From Pseudomonas crudilactis (GTDB taxonomy: Bacteria; Pseudomonadota; Gammaproteobacteria; Pseudomonadales; Pseudomonadaceae): 64,000 nucleotides of DNA. Location of the stretch: assembly GCF_013433315.1 (NCBI RefSeq), contig NZ_WXVV01000004.1:124001-188000 (forward strand), given 5' to 3'. Below the pieces are notes generated by a model. It was not told where the DNA came from. It saw nothing but the letters and a program-made list of their open reading frames with translations, and made no database searches. A program made the position numbers and the translations under genes. Each line of letters starts with the position of its first letter. Position 1 is the stretch's first letter. Positions 1-9,638 of this stretch are shown piece after piece.

Positions 1-1
1 C

Positions 2-1516
2 GGTTTCGACCCAGGCCAGTACACCACCGGAACCGACTTCGACGCCTCAGCCGAAACCATGTTCAACCGTCTGACCCAGTTCGAGCGCGGCGGCACCGCC
101 GTGATTCCTGGTCTGGCGACCAAGTGGGACATTTCCGACGACGGCCTGACTTACACCTTCCACCTGCGTGAAGGCGTCAAGTTCCACACCACCCCGTATT
201 TCAAGCCGACTCGTGAGTTCAACGCCGACGACGTGCTGTTCACCTTTAATCGCATGATTAACAAGGATGATCCGTTCCGTAAGGCGTACCCGACCGAATT
301 CCCGTACTTCACCGACATGGGGATGGACACCAACATCACCAAGATCGATAAAGTCGACGACCACACCGTCAAGTTCACTCTGAAAGAAGTCGACGCTGCG
401 TTCATCCAGAACATGGCCATGAGCTTCGCCTCGGTACAGTCCGCCGAGTACGCAGCGCAGCTGCTGAAAGAGGGCAAGGCTGCCGACATCAACCAGAAGC
501 CGATCGGCACTGGCCCGTTCGTGTTCAAGAGCTACCAGAAAGATTCCAACATCCGCTACACCGGCAACAAGGACTACTGGAAGCCGGATGACGTGAAGAT
601 CGACAACCTGATCTTCGCCATCACCACCGACCCGTCGGTACGTATTCAGAAGCTGAAAAAGAACGAGTGCCAGGTCACCCTGTTCCCGCGTCCAGCCGAT
701 CTGAAAGCGTTGAAAGAAGACAAGACCCTGAAGATGCCTGACCAGGCTGGCTTCAACCTGGGTTACATCGCCTACAACGTGATGGACAAGGTCAAGGGCA
801 GCAACGAAGCGAACCCACTGGCTGACCTGCGCGTACGTCAGGCGCTGGACATGGCGGTGAACAAGCCGCAGATCATCGATTCGGTTTACCAGGGCGCCGG
901 CCAACTGGCCGTCAACGCCATGCCGCCGACCCAATGGTCCTACGACACCACCATCAAGGACGCCAAGTACGATCCTGAGAAAGCCAAACAGCTGCTCAAG
1001 GAAGCCGGCGTCAAGGAAGGTACCGAGATCGTGCTGTGGGCGATGCCGGTTCAGCGTCCGTACAACCCGAACGCCAAACTGATGGCTGAAATGCTCCAGT
1101 CCGACTGGGCCAAGATCGGCTTGAAAGTGAAGATCACCAGCTACGAGTGGGGCGAGTACATCAAGCGCTCCAAAGGTGGCGAGAACCAGGCCATGATCAT
1201 TGGCTGGAGCGGTGACAATGGTGATCCGGACAACTGGCTGAACGTGCTGTTCGGTTGCGACTCGCTCAGCGGCAACAACTTCTCCAAGTGGTGCGACAAG
1301 AAGTTCGACGGCCTCGTCAAAGAAGCCAAGCGCACGACCGATCAGGGCAAGCGCACTGAACTGTACAAACAGGCGCAACACGTCCTCAAAGATGCAGTTC
1401 CAATGACACCTATCGCTCACTCGACGGTGTATCAACCCATGCGCGCCAACGTGCAGGACTTCAAGATCAGCCCATTTGGCTTGAACTCCTTCTACGGCGT
1501 CAGCGTCAGCAAATAA
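2..1516 (+). CDS. dppA: Peptide ABC transporter substrate-binding protein (DppA-like), 5' partial
   Basis: Periplasmic solute-binding protein of the SBP_bac_5 family that delivers di- or oligopeptides to the DppBCDF transporter encoded downstream. The reading frame is open from the window edge, so the signal peptide and about 38 mature residues are missing. The first visible residues (GFDPGQYTTG) align with residue 39 onward of the next gene. The family core is present (DISDDGLTYTFHLREGVKFH, then GTGPFVFKSYQKDSN). The paired C-terminal cysteines (FGCDSLSG and KWCD) and the ECQV cysteine of the DppA disulfide pattern are kept. It is very close to the next gene, which suggests tandem duplication. 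A strong hairpin terminator follows. In P. aeruginosa a comparable dppA paralogue precedes the opdP porin gene (from memory). Confidence 0.95.
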   Translation, partial: GFDPGQYTTGTDFDASAETMFNRLTQFERGGTAVIPGLATKWDISDDGLTYTFHLREGVKFHTTPYFKPTREFNADDVLFTFNRMINKDDPFRKAYPTEFPYFTDMGMDTNITKIDKVDDHTVKFTLKEVDAAFIQNMAMSFASVQSAEYAAQLLKEGKAADINQKPIGTGPFVFKSYQKDSNIRYTGNKDYWKPDDVKIDNLIFAITTDPSVRIQKLKKNECQVTLFPRPADLKALKEDKTLKMPDQAGFNLGYIAYNVMDKVKGSNEANPLADLRVRQALDMAVNKPQIIDSVYQGAGQLAVNAMPPTQWSYDTTIKDAKYDPEKAKQLLKEAGVKEGTEIVLWAMPVQRPYNPNAKLMAEMLQSDWAKIGLKVKITSYEWGEYIKRSKGGENQAMIIGWSGDNGDPDNWLNVLFGCDSLSGNNFSKWCDKKFDGLVKEAKRTTDQGKRTELYKQAQHVLKDAVPMTPIAHSTVYQPMRANVQDFKISPFGLNSFYGVSVSK

Positions 1517-1523
1517 GGCACTG

Positions 1524-1556
1524 CAACGGCGACGTTTTTGACGTCGCCGTTGTTTT
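1524..1556 (+). terminator. Rho-independent terminator after first dppA-like gene
   Basis: A perfect 12-bp stem, CAACGGCGACGT with ACGTCGCCGTTG, flanks a 5-nt loop and is followed by TTTT. It starts 8 nt after the stop codon. The rest of the gap up to 1816 shows no gene, apart from the GAGGGAG ribosome-binding site of the next gene. Confidence 0.85.
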
Positions 1557-1816
1557 ACCTGCCGGGAATTTAGGAATTTGCCTACAGCCAATTCCACTGC
1601 GGACTACCGCAGCGGTATAGGACGCGTCGCCTTTTCCTACGAGCTTTAAGGCATTTACGCATTTACTGCCAGGACCGCGGCCCCTACCGTCGGGTACTGA
1701 CCAGTTTCTGCGTGGGCCACCGGTTTGCCGTACGTACTGGATTGAGCTCGATGCAGCCAAAACGTCTCCGGATGAGACGACGGCGCATTGAACAACACTA
1801 AAAAAGAGGGAGCGTC

Positions 1817-3415
1817 ATGCGCCATACCTTGATTTTTTCCGCAATGCTGAGCGCCGGCCTGTTGGCCGCCTCGTCCGCCAGTTTCGCCGCCAGCAAAAGT
1901 CTGGTGTTCTGCTCTGAAGGCAGCCCGGCGGGTTTCGACACCGCGCAGTACACGACAGCGACGGATAACGACGCCGCCGAACCGATCTACAACCGTCTGG
2001 TCGAGTTCGAAAAAGGCGCGACCAATGTCGTACCTGGTCTGGCGACCATGTGGGACATTTCCGAGGATGGTCTCAAGTACACCTTTCACCTGCGTGAAGG
2101 TGTGAAGTTTCATACAACGCCGTATTTCAAACCGACCCGCGACATGAACGCCGACGACGTGCTGTTCACGTTTAATCGCATGCTCGATGCACAGCAACCC
2201 TTCCGTAAGGCTTATCCGACCGAGTTCCCGTATTTCAACGGCATGAGCCTGAACAAGAACATCGCCAAGGTCGAGAAGACCGGGCCGCTGACCGTGGAGT
2301 TCACGCTCAACAGCGTCGACGCCGCGTTCATTCAGAACATCGCCATGAGCTTCGCCGCCATCCTGTCCGCCGAATACGCCGACAAACTGCTGGCCGAAGG
2401 CAAGCCGAGCGACATCAACCAGAAACCGATTGGCACCGGGCCATTCGTGTTCAAGAGTTATCAGAAAGACTCGAACATCCGTTACACAGGTAATAAACAT
2501 TACTGGGATCCGAGCCGGGTCAAACTCGACAACCTGATCTTCGCGATCAACACCGACGCCTCGGTGCGCGTGCAGAAGCTCAAGGCCGGCGAATGCCAGA
2601 TTACCTTGCATCCGCGCCCTGCCGATGTTGAAGCGCTGAAGGCCGATCCGAAACTGCAGCTGATCTCCAAGCCGGGTTTCAACCTCGGCTACATCGCCTA
2701 TAACGTGCGCCACAAGCCCTTCGACCAGCTCGAAGTGCGCCAGGCGCTGGACATGGCGGTAAATAAACAAGGGATTCTCAACGCTGTTTATCAAGGCGCC
2801 GGCCAACTGGCCGTCAACGCCATGCCGCCGACCCAGTGGTCCTACGACGACAGCATCAAAGACGCCGCCTACAACCCGGAAAAAGCCAAAGAGCTGCTCA
2901 AGGCTGCCGGCGTCAAAGAAGGCACCGAGATCACCCTGTGGGCGATGCCGGTGCAGCGCCCGTACAACCCGAACGCCAAACTGATGGCCGAAATGCTCCA
3001 GGCGGACTGGGCCAAGATCGGTCTGAAAGTGAAGATCGTCAGCTACGAATGGGGCGAGTACATCAAGCGCACCAAAAATGGCGAGCACGACATCAGCCTG
3101 ATCGGCTGGACCGGTGACAACGGCGATCCGGACAACTGGCTCGGCACGCTGTACAGCTGCGATGCCATCGGCGGCAACAACTATTCCATGTGGTGCGATC
3201 CGGCTTACGACAAGCTGATCAAACAGGCCAAGGTCGTCACCGACCGCGACCAGCGCACCGTGCTCTACAAACAGGCTCAGCAATTGCTTAAACAGCAAGT
3301 GCCGATCACGCCTGTCGCCCACTCGACGGTCAACCAGCCGTTAAGCGCGAGGATCGAAGGGTTCAAAGTCAGCCCGTTCGGTCGCAACGTGTTCTCGGGT
3401 GTCGGTATCGATTAA
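1817..3415 (+). CDS. dppA: Peptide ABC transporter substrate-binding protein (DppA-like)
   Basis: A 532-residue periplasmic peptide-binding protein. The ATG is preceded by GAGGGAG. An N-terminal signal peptide (residues 1-24, cleavage after SFA) leads into a full SBP_bac_5 domain. Four cysteines match the E. coli DppA two-disulfide pattern: C33 (VFCSEG), the ECQI cysteine, and the close pair YSC...MWCD near the C-terminus. Long stretches are the same as in the preceding gene, for example around QKPIGTGPFVFKSYQKD and WAMPVQRPYNPNAKLMAEML, so the two are recent paralogues. The third paralogue at 5046 is clearly more diverged. It sits just before the porin gene. I infer that the paralogues widen the range of peptides fed to one shared membrane transporter. 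Confidence 0.95.
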   Translation: MRHTLIFSAMLSAGLLAASSASFAASKSLVFCSEGSPAGFDTAQYTTATDNDAAEPIYNRLVEFEKGATNVVPGLATMWDISEDGLKYTFHLREGVKFHTTPYFKPTRDMNADDVLFTFNRMLDAQQPFRKAYPTEFPYFNGMSLNKNIAKVEKTGPLTVEFTLNSVDAAFIQNIAMSFAAILSAEYADKLLAEGKPSDINQKPIGTGPFVFKSYQKDSNIRYTGNKHYWDPSRVKLDNLIFAINTDASVRVQKLKAGECQITLHPRPADVEALKADPKLQLISKPGFNLGYIAYNVRHKPFDQLEVRQALDMAVNKQGILNAVYQGAGQLAVNAMPPTQWSYDDSIKDAAYNPEKAKELLKAAGVKEGTEITLWAMPVQRPYNPNAKLMAEMLQADWAKIGLKVKIVSYEWGEYIKRTKNGEHDISLIGWTGDNGDPDNWLGTLYSCDAIGGNNYSMWCDPAYDKLIKQAKVVTDRDQRTVLYKQAQQLLKQQVPITPVAHSTVNQPLSARIEGFKVSPFGRNVFSGVGID

Positions 3416-3437
3416 ACCAGACGATTAGCCGCAACGC

Positions 3438-3461
3438 TGAGGGGCGCTGTCTAGCCCCTCA
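3438..3461 (+). other. Hairpin between dppA-like gene and porin gene
   Basis: TGAGGGGC pairs with GCCCCTCA across an 8-nt loop, 22 nt after the stop. No T-run follows, so it may stabilise or pause the transcript rather than terminate it. The remaining gap to 3590 shows only a direct repeat of CCGGCATA and the AAAGGAG site of the porin gene. Confidence 0.35.
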
Positions 3462-3590
3462 CGCAAGCGATTTGCCGAAATTCGCCAATCCGGCTTTTTG
3501 CAAACGTTTGCGATGTGTGAATGAGTTCTAAACCAATAACCGGCATACCAAAAAAAGCCGGCATAAAAAGAAAGTAAAGGAGCTTCACCC

Positions 3591-4967
3591 ATGAAACTGA
3601 GCAACACCGCGATACTGGCTTTGGCCATCAGCAGCATCACCGCCGGAGCCCATGCTGAAAGCGTCAGCCAGGACTTCATACCGACGCAACTGGCCAGCAC
3701 CAGCGCCCAGTCCGAAGCCAAGGGTTTTATCGATGGCCAGAGCCTGTCGGGTTCGACCCGTAACTGGTACGCCAACGAAGAAAAAAAGCGCGGCGGCACT
3801 TTCAGCTATGAACGCCACGGCGAAACCCTGACCGGTTCGCGCCGGATCAACTGGGTTCAGGGCACCATCCTCAACTACACCTCGGGCTTCACCCAAGGCA
3901 CCGTGGGAATCAGCACTGAAGTCGCGGCGTACAACGCCATTGCACTGGATCGCAGCCGCGAAGACATCAAGGGCGGTTCCAACCGTACCCTCGCCCACTC
4001 CAACGGCGACGCCGTCGATCAGTGGAGCAAACTGGGTCTGGCCAACGTCAAGGCGCGTATCTCCAACACCACCCTGACCGCCGGCCGCATGAACTTCAGC
4101 AGCCCGATCGTCGACGTTATCGGCAACCGTCCGCTGCCTTCAAGCTTCGAAGGCGTGGCGATCCACAGTGAAGAATTCGACAATCTGTCGTTCGACCTCG
4201 CGACCTTCGACCGCGTGTCGCCACGTACCGAACAGAGCCTGTCGAAATTCCGCACCGAATACAGCAACACCGGCGTTGAAACCGACCACGTCAACACCGC
4301 CGGCGTGAACTATCAGCCGCTCAAGAGCCTGAAAACCAGCCTCTACGCGACCCAGGCTGAAGACTTCTGGAACCAGTACTACTTCGGCGCCACTCACGAA
4401 CTGGGCGACAGCTCGGTACTGAGCCTGACCACCGGCCTGAACTACTACAAGACCGTCGACGAAGGCAAAAAGTTGATGGGCGAGATCGACAACGACACCT
4501 ACTCGCTGTCGTTCGGTCTGACTCACCAGGCACACACCCTGACCTTCTCGTACCAGGAAGTGAACGGTAACGAGTACTTCGACTACCTGCACGAAACCAA
4601 CGGCATCTACCTGGCCAACTCCCTGTTGTCGGACTTCAACGGACCAAACGAGAAATCCTTCCAGATCGCCTACGGCATCAACATGGCCGAGTACGGCATT
4701 CCGGGCCTGAAGTTCAACGCCTACAGCGCTCGCGGTTGGGGCATCGACGGTACTCACTACGTCGGCACCGCTTACGACGTGCGCAACATGGACGGCGAAC
4801 ACCATTACGAATACGGCATCGGCTCTTCGTACGCTGTGCAGAGCGGCCCGCTCAAGGCCACCACGATCCGCGCGACCTACACCACCCACCGCGCCAGCGA
4901 AAACCAGGCTGACGGCAGCATCAACGAGTTCCGTCTCGTGACTACCATCCCGTTCAACATCCTGTAA
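3591..4967 (+). CDS. opdP: OprD-family outer-membrane porin (OpdP-like)
   Basis: A 458-residue outer-membrane channel of the OprD family, likely an 18-stranded barrel for small peptides or amino acids. The signal peptide is residues 1-22 (AGAHA, then ESVSQDF). The protein shows OprD hallmarks: an early GFIDGQSL segment, alternating aromatic/polar strands, repeated GRMNFSSP and NYQPLKSL-type strands, and a terminal strand ending RLVTTIPFNIL. AAAGGAG precedes the ATG. Its place between dppA paralogues and dppBCDF matches P. aeruginosa opdP, reported to take glycine-glutamate dipeptides and to admit carbapenems (established there, inferred here). It probably supplies peptides to the periplasmic binding proteins around it. 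The family call is firm; the substrate is inferred from context. Confidence 0.9.
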   Translation: MKLSNTAILALAISSITAGAHAESVSQDFIPTQLASTSAQSEAKGFIDGQSLSGSTRNWYANEEKKRGGTFSYERHGETLTGSRRINWVQGTILNYTSGFTQGTVGISTEVAAYNAIALDRSREDIKGGSNRTLAHSNGDAVDQWSKLGLANVKARISNTTLTAGRMNFSSPIVDVIGNRPLPSSFEGVAIHSEEFDNLSFDLATFDRVSPRTEQSLSKFRTEYSNTGVETDHVNTAGVNYQPLKSLKTSLYATQAEDFWNQYYFGATHELGDSSVLSLTTGLNYYKTVDEGKKLMGEIDNDTYSLSFGLTHQAHTLTFSYQEVNGNEYFDYLHETNGIYLANSLLSDFNGPNEKSFQIAYGINMAEYGIPGLKFNAYSARGWGIDGTHYVGTAYDVRNMDGEHHYEYGIGSSYAVQSGPLKATTIRATYTTHRASENQADGSINEFRLVTTIPFNIL

Positions 4968-4975
4968 AAAACGCC

Positions 4976-5017
4976 AGCCGACGGCTGACTCATGATGAGT
5001 CGGCCGTTCGGCTTTTT
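4976..5017 (+). terminator. Terminator after the porin gene
   Basis: An imperfect long stem (AGCCGACGGCTGACTCA with TGAGTCGGCCGTTCGGCT) around a short loop is followed by TTTTT. It lies 8 nt after the porin stop and directly upstream of the third dppA gene, whose ribosome-binding site AGAGGG follows at about 5034. Confidence 0.8.
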
Positions 5018-5045
5018 GTCTTCAACCGATTGCAGAGGGTTATCG

Positions 5046-6641
5046 ATGAAAATGCTTCCCCTACGTGCGGCCGTTGCGGCTGCGTTGCTGAGTGTCGCCA
5101 TCGGCGTCTCGGCCAAACCCTTGGTGGTCTGCACCGAAGCCAGTCCGGAAGGCTTCGATATGGTCCAGTACACAACTGCAGTCACGGCGGATGCTGTGGC
5201 CGAAACCATCTTCAATCGTCTGGTGGACTTCAAGCCTGGCACCACGGAAATCGTTCCGGCCCTGGCAGACACCTGGGAAATCAGTGAAGACGGCCTGACC
5301 TACACGTTCCACCTGCGCCAAGGCGTCAAGTTTCACACCACCGAATACTTCAAGCCGACCCGCGACATGAACGCCGACGACGTGGTCTGGAGCTTCCAGC
5401 GTCAGCTGGACCCGAATCACCCGTGGCACAAGCTGTCGAGCGTGGGCTTCCCGTACTTTGAAAGCATGGGCTTCAAAGAACTGCTCAAAAACGTAGAAAA
5501 AGTCGACGACCACACGGTCAAGTTCACCCTGACCCGCCGCGAAGCGCCGTTCCTGGCCGACGTCGCGATGCCGTTCACCGCCATCTACTCCGCCGAGTAC
5601 GCCGATCAGTTGCTCAAGGCCAACAAGACCGGCGACCTCAACAACAAGCCTGTCGGCACCGGCCCGTTCATTTTCCAGCGCTACGCCAAGGATGCGCAGG
5701 TGCGCTTCAAGGCCAACCCGGATTACTTCCGTGGCAAGCCACCGGCCGACGCGTTGATTCTGGCGATCGCCACCGACAACAACGTGCGCCTGCAGAAGCT
5801 CAAGGCCAACGAGTGCCAGATCGCCCTGTATCCGAAGCCGGATGACATCCCGAGCATCAAGAAAGACGACAAGCTCAAGGTCGATGAGCTGAACGCGATG
5901 ACCGTTTCGTACATCGGCATGAACACTCAGCATAAATACATGAGCGACGTGCGCGTGCGTAAGGCCATCAATATCGCCTTCGACAAAGCGGCTTACGTCA
6001 ACGCGCTGTTCGGCCCGGGCAATGCGACCGTCGCGGTCAACCCGTACCCGGACACGCTGCTGGGCTACAACCACGACCTGAAGAACCCGCCACGTGACCT
6101 CGACAAGGCCCGCGCCCTGCTCAAGGAAGCCGGGGTGCCGGAAGGCACCGTGTTTACCCTGTTTACCCGCAACGGTGGCGGCCCGACCAACCCGAACCCG
6201 ATGCTGGGCGCACAAATGATGCAGGCTGACCTGGCGAAAGTCGGGATCAAGATCGACATCCGCGTGATGGAATGGGGCGAAATGCTCAAACGCGCCAAGG
6301 CCGGTGAGCACGACATGGTCTCGGCCGGATGGGCGGGCGACAACGGCGACCCGGATAACTTCCTGACGCCTATGCTCAGTTGCGAAGCTGCCAAGAACGG
6401 CGAAAACTACGCGCGCTGGTGCAACGAGAAATTCCAGGCACTGCTCGACGAAGCACGGGCTAAAGTAGATCCGGCCGAACGCGCGAAACTCTATGAGCAG
6501 GCTCAGGTCCTGTTTAATCAGGATCAACCGTGGATCAGCATGGCCCACACCCGGATGTTTACTGCAATGCGCAACAACGTAGAGGGCTATCACATCAGCC
6601 CTCTCACCACTAATAACTTCGCCACCACCCAGGTGAAGTAG
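5046..6641 (+). CDS. dppA: Peptide ABC transporter substrate-binding protein (DppA4-like)
   Basis: A 531-residue SBP_bac_5 protein, the binding protein gene closest to dppB. I start it at the ATG at 5046, because AGAGGG lies 6 nt upstream and a clean signal peptide follows (residues 1-23, cleavage VSA/KP). An in-frame ATG at 4992 lies inside the terminator stem and would put a non-signal leader in front. The four DppA-type cysteines are kept (VVCTEAS, NECQI, LSCEAA, RWCNE). It departs from the two upstream paralogues in the ligand-pocket half, for example LNNKPVGTGPFIFQRY in place of INQKPIGTGPFVFKSY, and SVGFPYFESMG in the middle. It is probably the primary partner of DppBCDF, since it is most likely co-transcribed with them. 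Confidence 0.95.
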   Translation: MKMLPLRAAVAAALLSVAIGVSAKPLVVCTEASPEGFDMVQYTTAVTADAVAETIFNRLVDFKPGTTEIVPALADTWEISEDGLTYTFHLRQGVKFHTTEYFKPTRDMNADDVVWSFQRQLDPNHPWHKLSSVGFPYFESMGFKELLKNVEKVDDHTVKFTLTRREAPFLADVAMPFTAIYSAEYADQLLKANKTGDLNNKPVGTGPFIFQRYAKDAQVRFKANPDYFRGKPPADALILAIATDNNVRLQKLKANECQIALYPKPDDIPSIKKDDKLKVDELNAMTVSYIGMNTQHKYMSDVRVRKAINIAFDKAAYVNALFGPGNATVAVNPYPDTLLGYNHDLKNPPRDLDKARALLKEAGVPEGTVFTLFTRNGGGPTNPNPMLGAQMMQADLAKVGIKIDIRVMEWGEMLKRAKAGEHDMVSAGWAGDNGDPDNFLTPMLSCEAAKNGENYARWCNEKFQALLDEARAKVDPAERAKLYEQAQVLFNQDQPWISMAHTRMFTAMRNNVEGYHISPLTTNNFATTQVK

Positions 6642-6651
6642 ATAAGAAACT

Positions 6652-6680
6652 CCCGGTGTTCCTGACCCAGGGACACCGGG
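6652..6680 (+). promoter_or_regulatory. Intercistronic hairpin between dppA and dppB
   Basis: CCCGGTGTTCC pairs with GGGACACCGGG (one mismatch) around a 7-nt loop and no T-run follows. Such stems between a binding-protein gene and its permease genes usually protect the upstream mRNA, so that the periplasmic protein is made in excess. Confidence 0.6.
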
Positions 6681-6713
6681 CACGCCTAACCGGCTGATGA
6701 GGTACCACACAAG

Positions 6714-7724
6714 ATGTTTAGTTTTATTGCCCGCCGACTGGGGTTGTTGATCCCCACGTTTTTCGGCATCACCTTGCTGACTTTCGCGTTGATTCGCATG
6801 ATTCCGGGCGACCCCGTGGAAGTGATGATGGGCGAACGTCGGGTCGACCCCGAAATGCACGCTCAGGCAATGGAACGCCTAGGTCTGAACAAGCCACTGT
6901 ATGCCCAGTATCTGGACTACATCGGCAAACTGGCCCACGGCGATCTCGGCGAATCCCTGCGTACCCGTGAAAGCGTATGGACCGAGTTCACCTCCCTCTT
7001 CCCGGCGACCCTGGAACTGTCCATGGCCGCCCTGCTGTTCGCCGGCATTCTGGGCCTTCTGGCCGGGGTGATTGCGGCACTCAAGCGAGGATCCCTGTTC
7101 GACCACGGGGTGATGGGCATCTCCCTCGCGGGGTATTCGATGCCGATCTTCTGGTGGGGCCTGATCCTGATCATGTTCTTCTCGGTGAGCCTGGGCTGGA
7201 CCCCGGTATCCGGGCGGATCGATCTGCTCTACGACATCGAGCCACGCACCGGTTTCATGCTGATCGACACGCTATTGGCCGACGACATGGGCGCGTTCCT
7301 CGATGCCCTGCATCACCTGATCCTGCCGGCCATCGTGCTCGGCACTATTCCGCTGGCGGTGATCGCGCGGATGACCCGTTCGTCGATGCTCGAAGTGCTG
7401 CGCGAAGACTACATCCGCACCGCCAAGGCCAAAGGCCTGTCGCCGTCGCGCGTGGTGTTCGTGCACGGTCTGCGTAACGCACTGATTCCGGTACTCACCG
7501 TGGTCGGCCTGCAAGTCGGCACGCTGCTGGCCGGTGCGGTACTGACCGAAACCATTTTCTCCTGGCCCGGCATCGGTAAATGGCTGATCGAAGCCATCGG
7601 CGCCCGGGACTACCCGGTTGTGCAAAACGGCATCCTGTTAATCGCCTGCCTGGTGATTCTGGTCAACTTCGTAGTGGACATCCTCTACGGCTTTGCCAAC
7701 CCACGCATCCGTCATCAGCGCTGA
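6714..7724 (+). CDS. dppB: Dipeptide ABC transporter permease DppB
   Basis: A 336-residue inner-membrane permease that pairs with DppC to form the peptide channel. The N-terminal MFSFIARRLGLLIPTFFGIT helix is typical of DppB/OppB proteins, followed by the conserved segment PGDPVEVMMG. A further cluster of membrane helices runs from about residue 100 to the C-terminus. The EAA loop that contacts the ATPases is at residues 231-260 (EDYIRTAKAKGLSPSRVVFV). GAGG lies about 10 nt before the ATG. The length is normal for the family. The gene stands between the third dppA gene and dppC, which starts 11 nt after its stop, so the four dpp membrane and ATPase genes form one operon. Confidence 0.97.
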   Translation: MFSFIARRLGLLIPTFFGITLLTFALIRMIPGDPVEVMMGERRVDPEMHAQAMERLGLNKPLYAQYLDYIGKLAHGDLGESLRTRESVWTEFTSLFPATLELSMAALLFAGILGLLAGVIAALKRGSLFDHGVMGISLAGYSMPIFWWGLILIMFFSVSLGWTPVSGRIDLLYDIEPRTGFMLIDTLLADDMGAFLDALHHLILPAIVLGTIPLAVIARMTRSSMLEVLREDYIRTAKAKGLSPSRVVFVHGLRNALIPVLTVVGLQVGTLLAGAVLTETIFSWPGIGKWLIEAIGARDYPVVQNGILLIACLVILVNFVVDILYGFANPRIRHQR

Positions 7725-7735
7725 GGTCCATAACC

Positions 7736-8659
7736 ATGAGCACTCCAACATCCTCAGTAGCCACCGCCGCCAACGCGGATCAAAGTCTGCTGTACCCGTC
7801 ACCGTACAAAGAATTCTGGCAAGCCTTCTCGAAGAACAAGGGCGCGGTTGCCGGCCTGCTGTTCATGCTGCTGGTGATTTTCTGCGCACTGTTCGCGCCG
7901 TGGGTCGCCCCGCACAACCCGAGCGAGCAATACCGTGACTTCCTGCTGACGCCGCCGGCGTGGCTGGAAGGCGGGCAAATCCAGTTCCTGCTCGGCACCG
8001 ATGAACTCGGTCGCGACTTGCTGTCACGCCTGATCCAGGGTTCGCGCCTGTCGCTGCTGATCGGTTTGTCGTCGGTCGTCATGTCGCTGATTCCGGGGAT
8101 CCTACTGGGTCTGTTCGCCGGTTTCTTCCCGAAGATGATCGGCCCGACCATCATGCGTCTGATGGACATCATGCTGGCCCTGCCGTCGCTGCTGCTGGCG
8201 GTGGCGATCGTCGCCATCCTCGGCCCTGGCCTGATCAACACCGTGATCGCCATTGCTGTGGTTTCGCTGCCGTCCTACGTGCGTCTGACCCGCGCGGCCG
8301 TGATGGGCGAACTGAACCGCGACTACGTGACCGCCGCGCGCCTGGCCGGTGCCGGTCTGCCGCGTCTGATGTTCATCACCGTGCTGCCGAACTGCATGGC
8401 GCCGCTGATCGTTCAGGCGACTCTGAGCTTCTCTTCGGCGATTCTCGATGCCGCTGCGTTGGGCTTCCTCGGCCTTGGCGTTCAACCGCCAACCCCTGAG
8501 TGGGGCACCATGCTGGCCTCGGCCCGCGACTACATCGAACGCGCATGGTGGGTGGTGAGCCTGCCTGGTTTGACCATTTTGCTCAGCGTGCTGGCAATCA
8601 ACTTGATGGGCGACGGTCTGCGCGATGCGCTGGACCCGAAACTCAAGAACGCCGCCTGA
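7736..8659 (+). CDS. dppC: Dipeptide ABC transporter permease DppC
   Basis: A 307-residue inner-membrane permease, partner of DppB. I start it at the ATG at 7736 (MSTPTSS), 11 nt after dppB and with a GAGG element upstream. A longer frame reaching back to 7580 overlaps dppB and has no membrane character. An N-terminal cytoplasmic segment ending [18 protein letters not shown] leads into the first helix, as in OppC/DppC. The conserved [19 protein letters not shown] motif follows a periplasmic loop. The EAA loop is near [19 protein letters not shown], and the [13 protein letters not shown] motif is near the C-terminus. Ten nucleotides separate its stop from dppD. Confidence 0.97.
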   Translation: MSTPTSSVATAANADQSLLYPSPYKEFWQAFSKNKGAVAGLLFMLLVIFCALFAPWVAPHNPSEQYRDFLLTPPAWLEGGQIQFLLGTDELGRDLLSRLIQGSRLSLLIGLSSVVMSLIPGILLGLFAGFFPKMIGPTIMRLMDIMLALPSLLLAVAIVAILGPGLINTVIAIAVVSLPSYVRLTRAAVMGELNRDYVTAARLAGAGLPRLMFITVLPNCMAPLIVQATLSFSSAILDAAALGFLGLGVQPPTPEWGTMLASARDYIERAWWVVSLPGLTILLSVLAINLMGDGLRDALDPKLKNAA

Positions 8660-8669
8660 GGAGATTCCC

Positions 8670-9638
8670 ATGTCACTGCTAGAAATCAAGAATCTCAACG
8701 TTCGCTTCGGCGACAAGACCGCGACCCCCGTCGTCGATGGCCTCGACCTGAAAGTCGACAAAGGCGAAGTGCTGGCCATCGTTGGCGAGTCGGGTTCGGG
8801 TAAATCTGTGACCATGATGGCGCTGATGGGCCTGATCGAGCATCCCGGCATCGTCACCGCCGACTCGCTCAGCTTCGACGGCAAAGACATGCTCAAGCTG
8901 AGCAACCGTCAGCGTCGGCAGATCGTCGGCAAAGACTTGTCGATGGTGTTCCAGGACCCGATGACCGCGCTGAACCCGAGCTACACCGTCGGTTTCCAGA
9001 TCGAAGAAGTGCTGCGCCTGCACCTGAAAATGTCCGGCAAGCAAGCGCGTAAACGCGCGATCGAACTGCTGGAAAAAGTCGAAATCCCCGGCGCCGCTAG
9101 CCGCATGGACGCCTACCCGCATCAACTGTCCGGCGGTATGAGCCAGCGCGTCGCGATCGCCATGGCGATTGCCGGAGAGCCGAAACTGCTGATCGCCGAC
9201 GAACCGACCACTGCGCTGGACGTGACGATTCAGGCACAGATCATGGATCTGCTGCTGGCGTTGCAGAAAGAACAGAACATGGGCCTGGTACTGATCACCC
9301 ACGACCTCGCGGTCGTGGCTGAAACTGCCCAGCGCGTCTGTGTGATGTACGCCGGCCAAGCCGTTGAAGTCGGTCAGGTGCCGCAACTGTTCGACGTCCC
9401 GGCGCACCCGTACAGCGAAGCACTGCTCAAGGCGATTCCCGAGCACAGCCTCGGCGCCGCACGTCTTTCGACCCTGCCGGGCATCGTTCCGGGCCGCTAC
9501 GACCGTCCGCAGGGTTGCCTGCTGTCGCCACGCTGCCCGTACGTGCAGGACAGCTGCCGCGCGCAGCGTCCAGGCCTTGATCCGAAAGCCCACAGCCTCG
9601 CCCGCTGCTTCTTCCCGCTGAACCAGGAGGTGGCGTAA
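8670..9638 (+). CDS. dppD: Dipeptide ABC transporter ATP-binding protein DppD
   Basis: A 322-residue cytoplasmic ATPase subunit that powers peptide import as a heterodimer with DppF. The start is the ATG at 8670, just after GAGGAG. Visible motifs in order are Walker A GESGSGKS (near residue 38), the Q-loop segment [12 protein letters not shown], the signature [16 protein letters not shown], Walker [13 protein letters not shown], and the switch histidine in [11 protein letters not shown]. The C-terminal oligopeptide-transporter extension carries the cysteine-rich [18 protein letters not shown] segment, which in this subfamily can bind an iron-sulfur cluster. Its stop overlaps the dppF start by one base (TAATG), indicating translational coupling. 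Confidence 0.97.
   Translation: MSLLEIKNLNVRFGDKTATPVVDGLDLKVDKGEVLAIVGESGSGKSVTMMALMGLIEHPGIVTADSLSFDGKDMLKLSNRQRRQIVGKDLSMVFQDPMTALNPSYTVGFQIEEVLRLHLKMSGKQARKRAIELLEKVEIPGAASRMDAYPHQLSGGMSQRVAIAMAIAGEPKLLIADEPTTALDVTIQAQIMDLLLALQKEQNMGLVLITHDLAVVAETAQRVCVMYAGQAVEVGQVPQLFDVPAHPYSEALLKAIPEHSLGAARLSTLPGIVPGRYDRPQGCLLSPRCPYVQDSCRAQRPGLDPKAHSLARCFFPLNQEVA

Noticed and set aside
47..6860. Long minus-strand open frames opposite the dppA-like genes (47-1597, 1655-3322, 5061-6860)
   Set aside because: They lie antisense to well-conserved binding proteins. Their composition is the mirror of GC-rich codons, and they lack recognisable domains or ribosome-binding sites.
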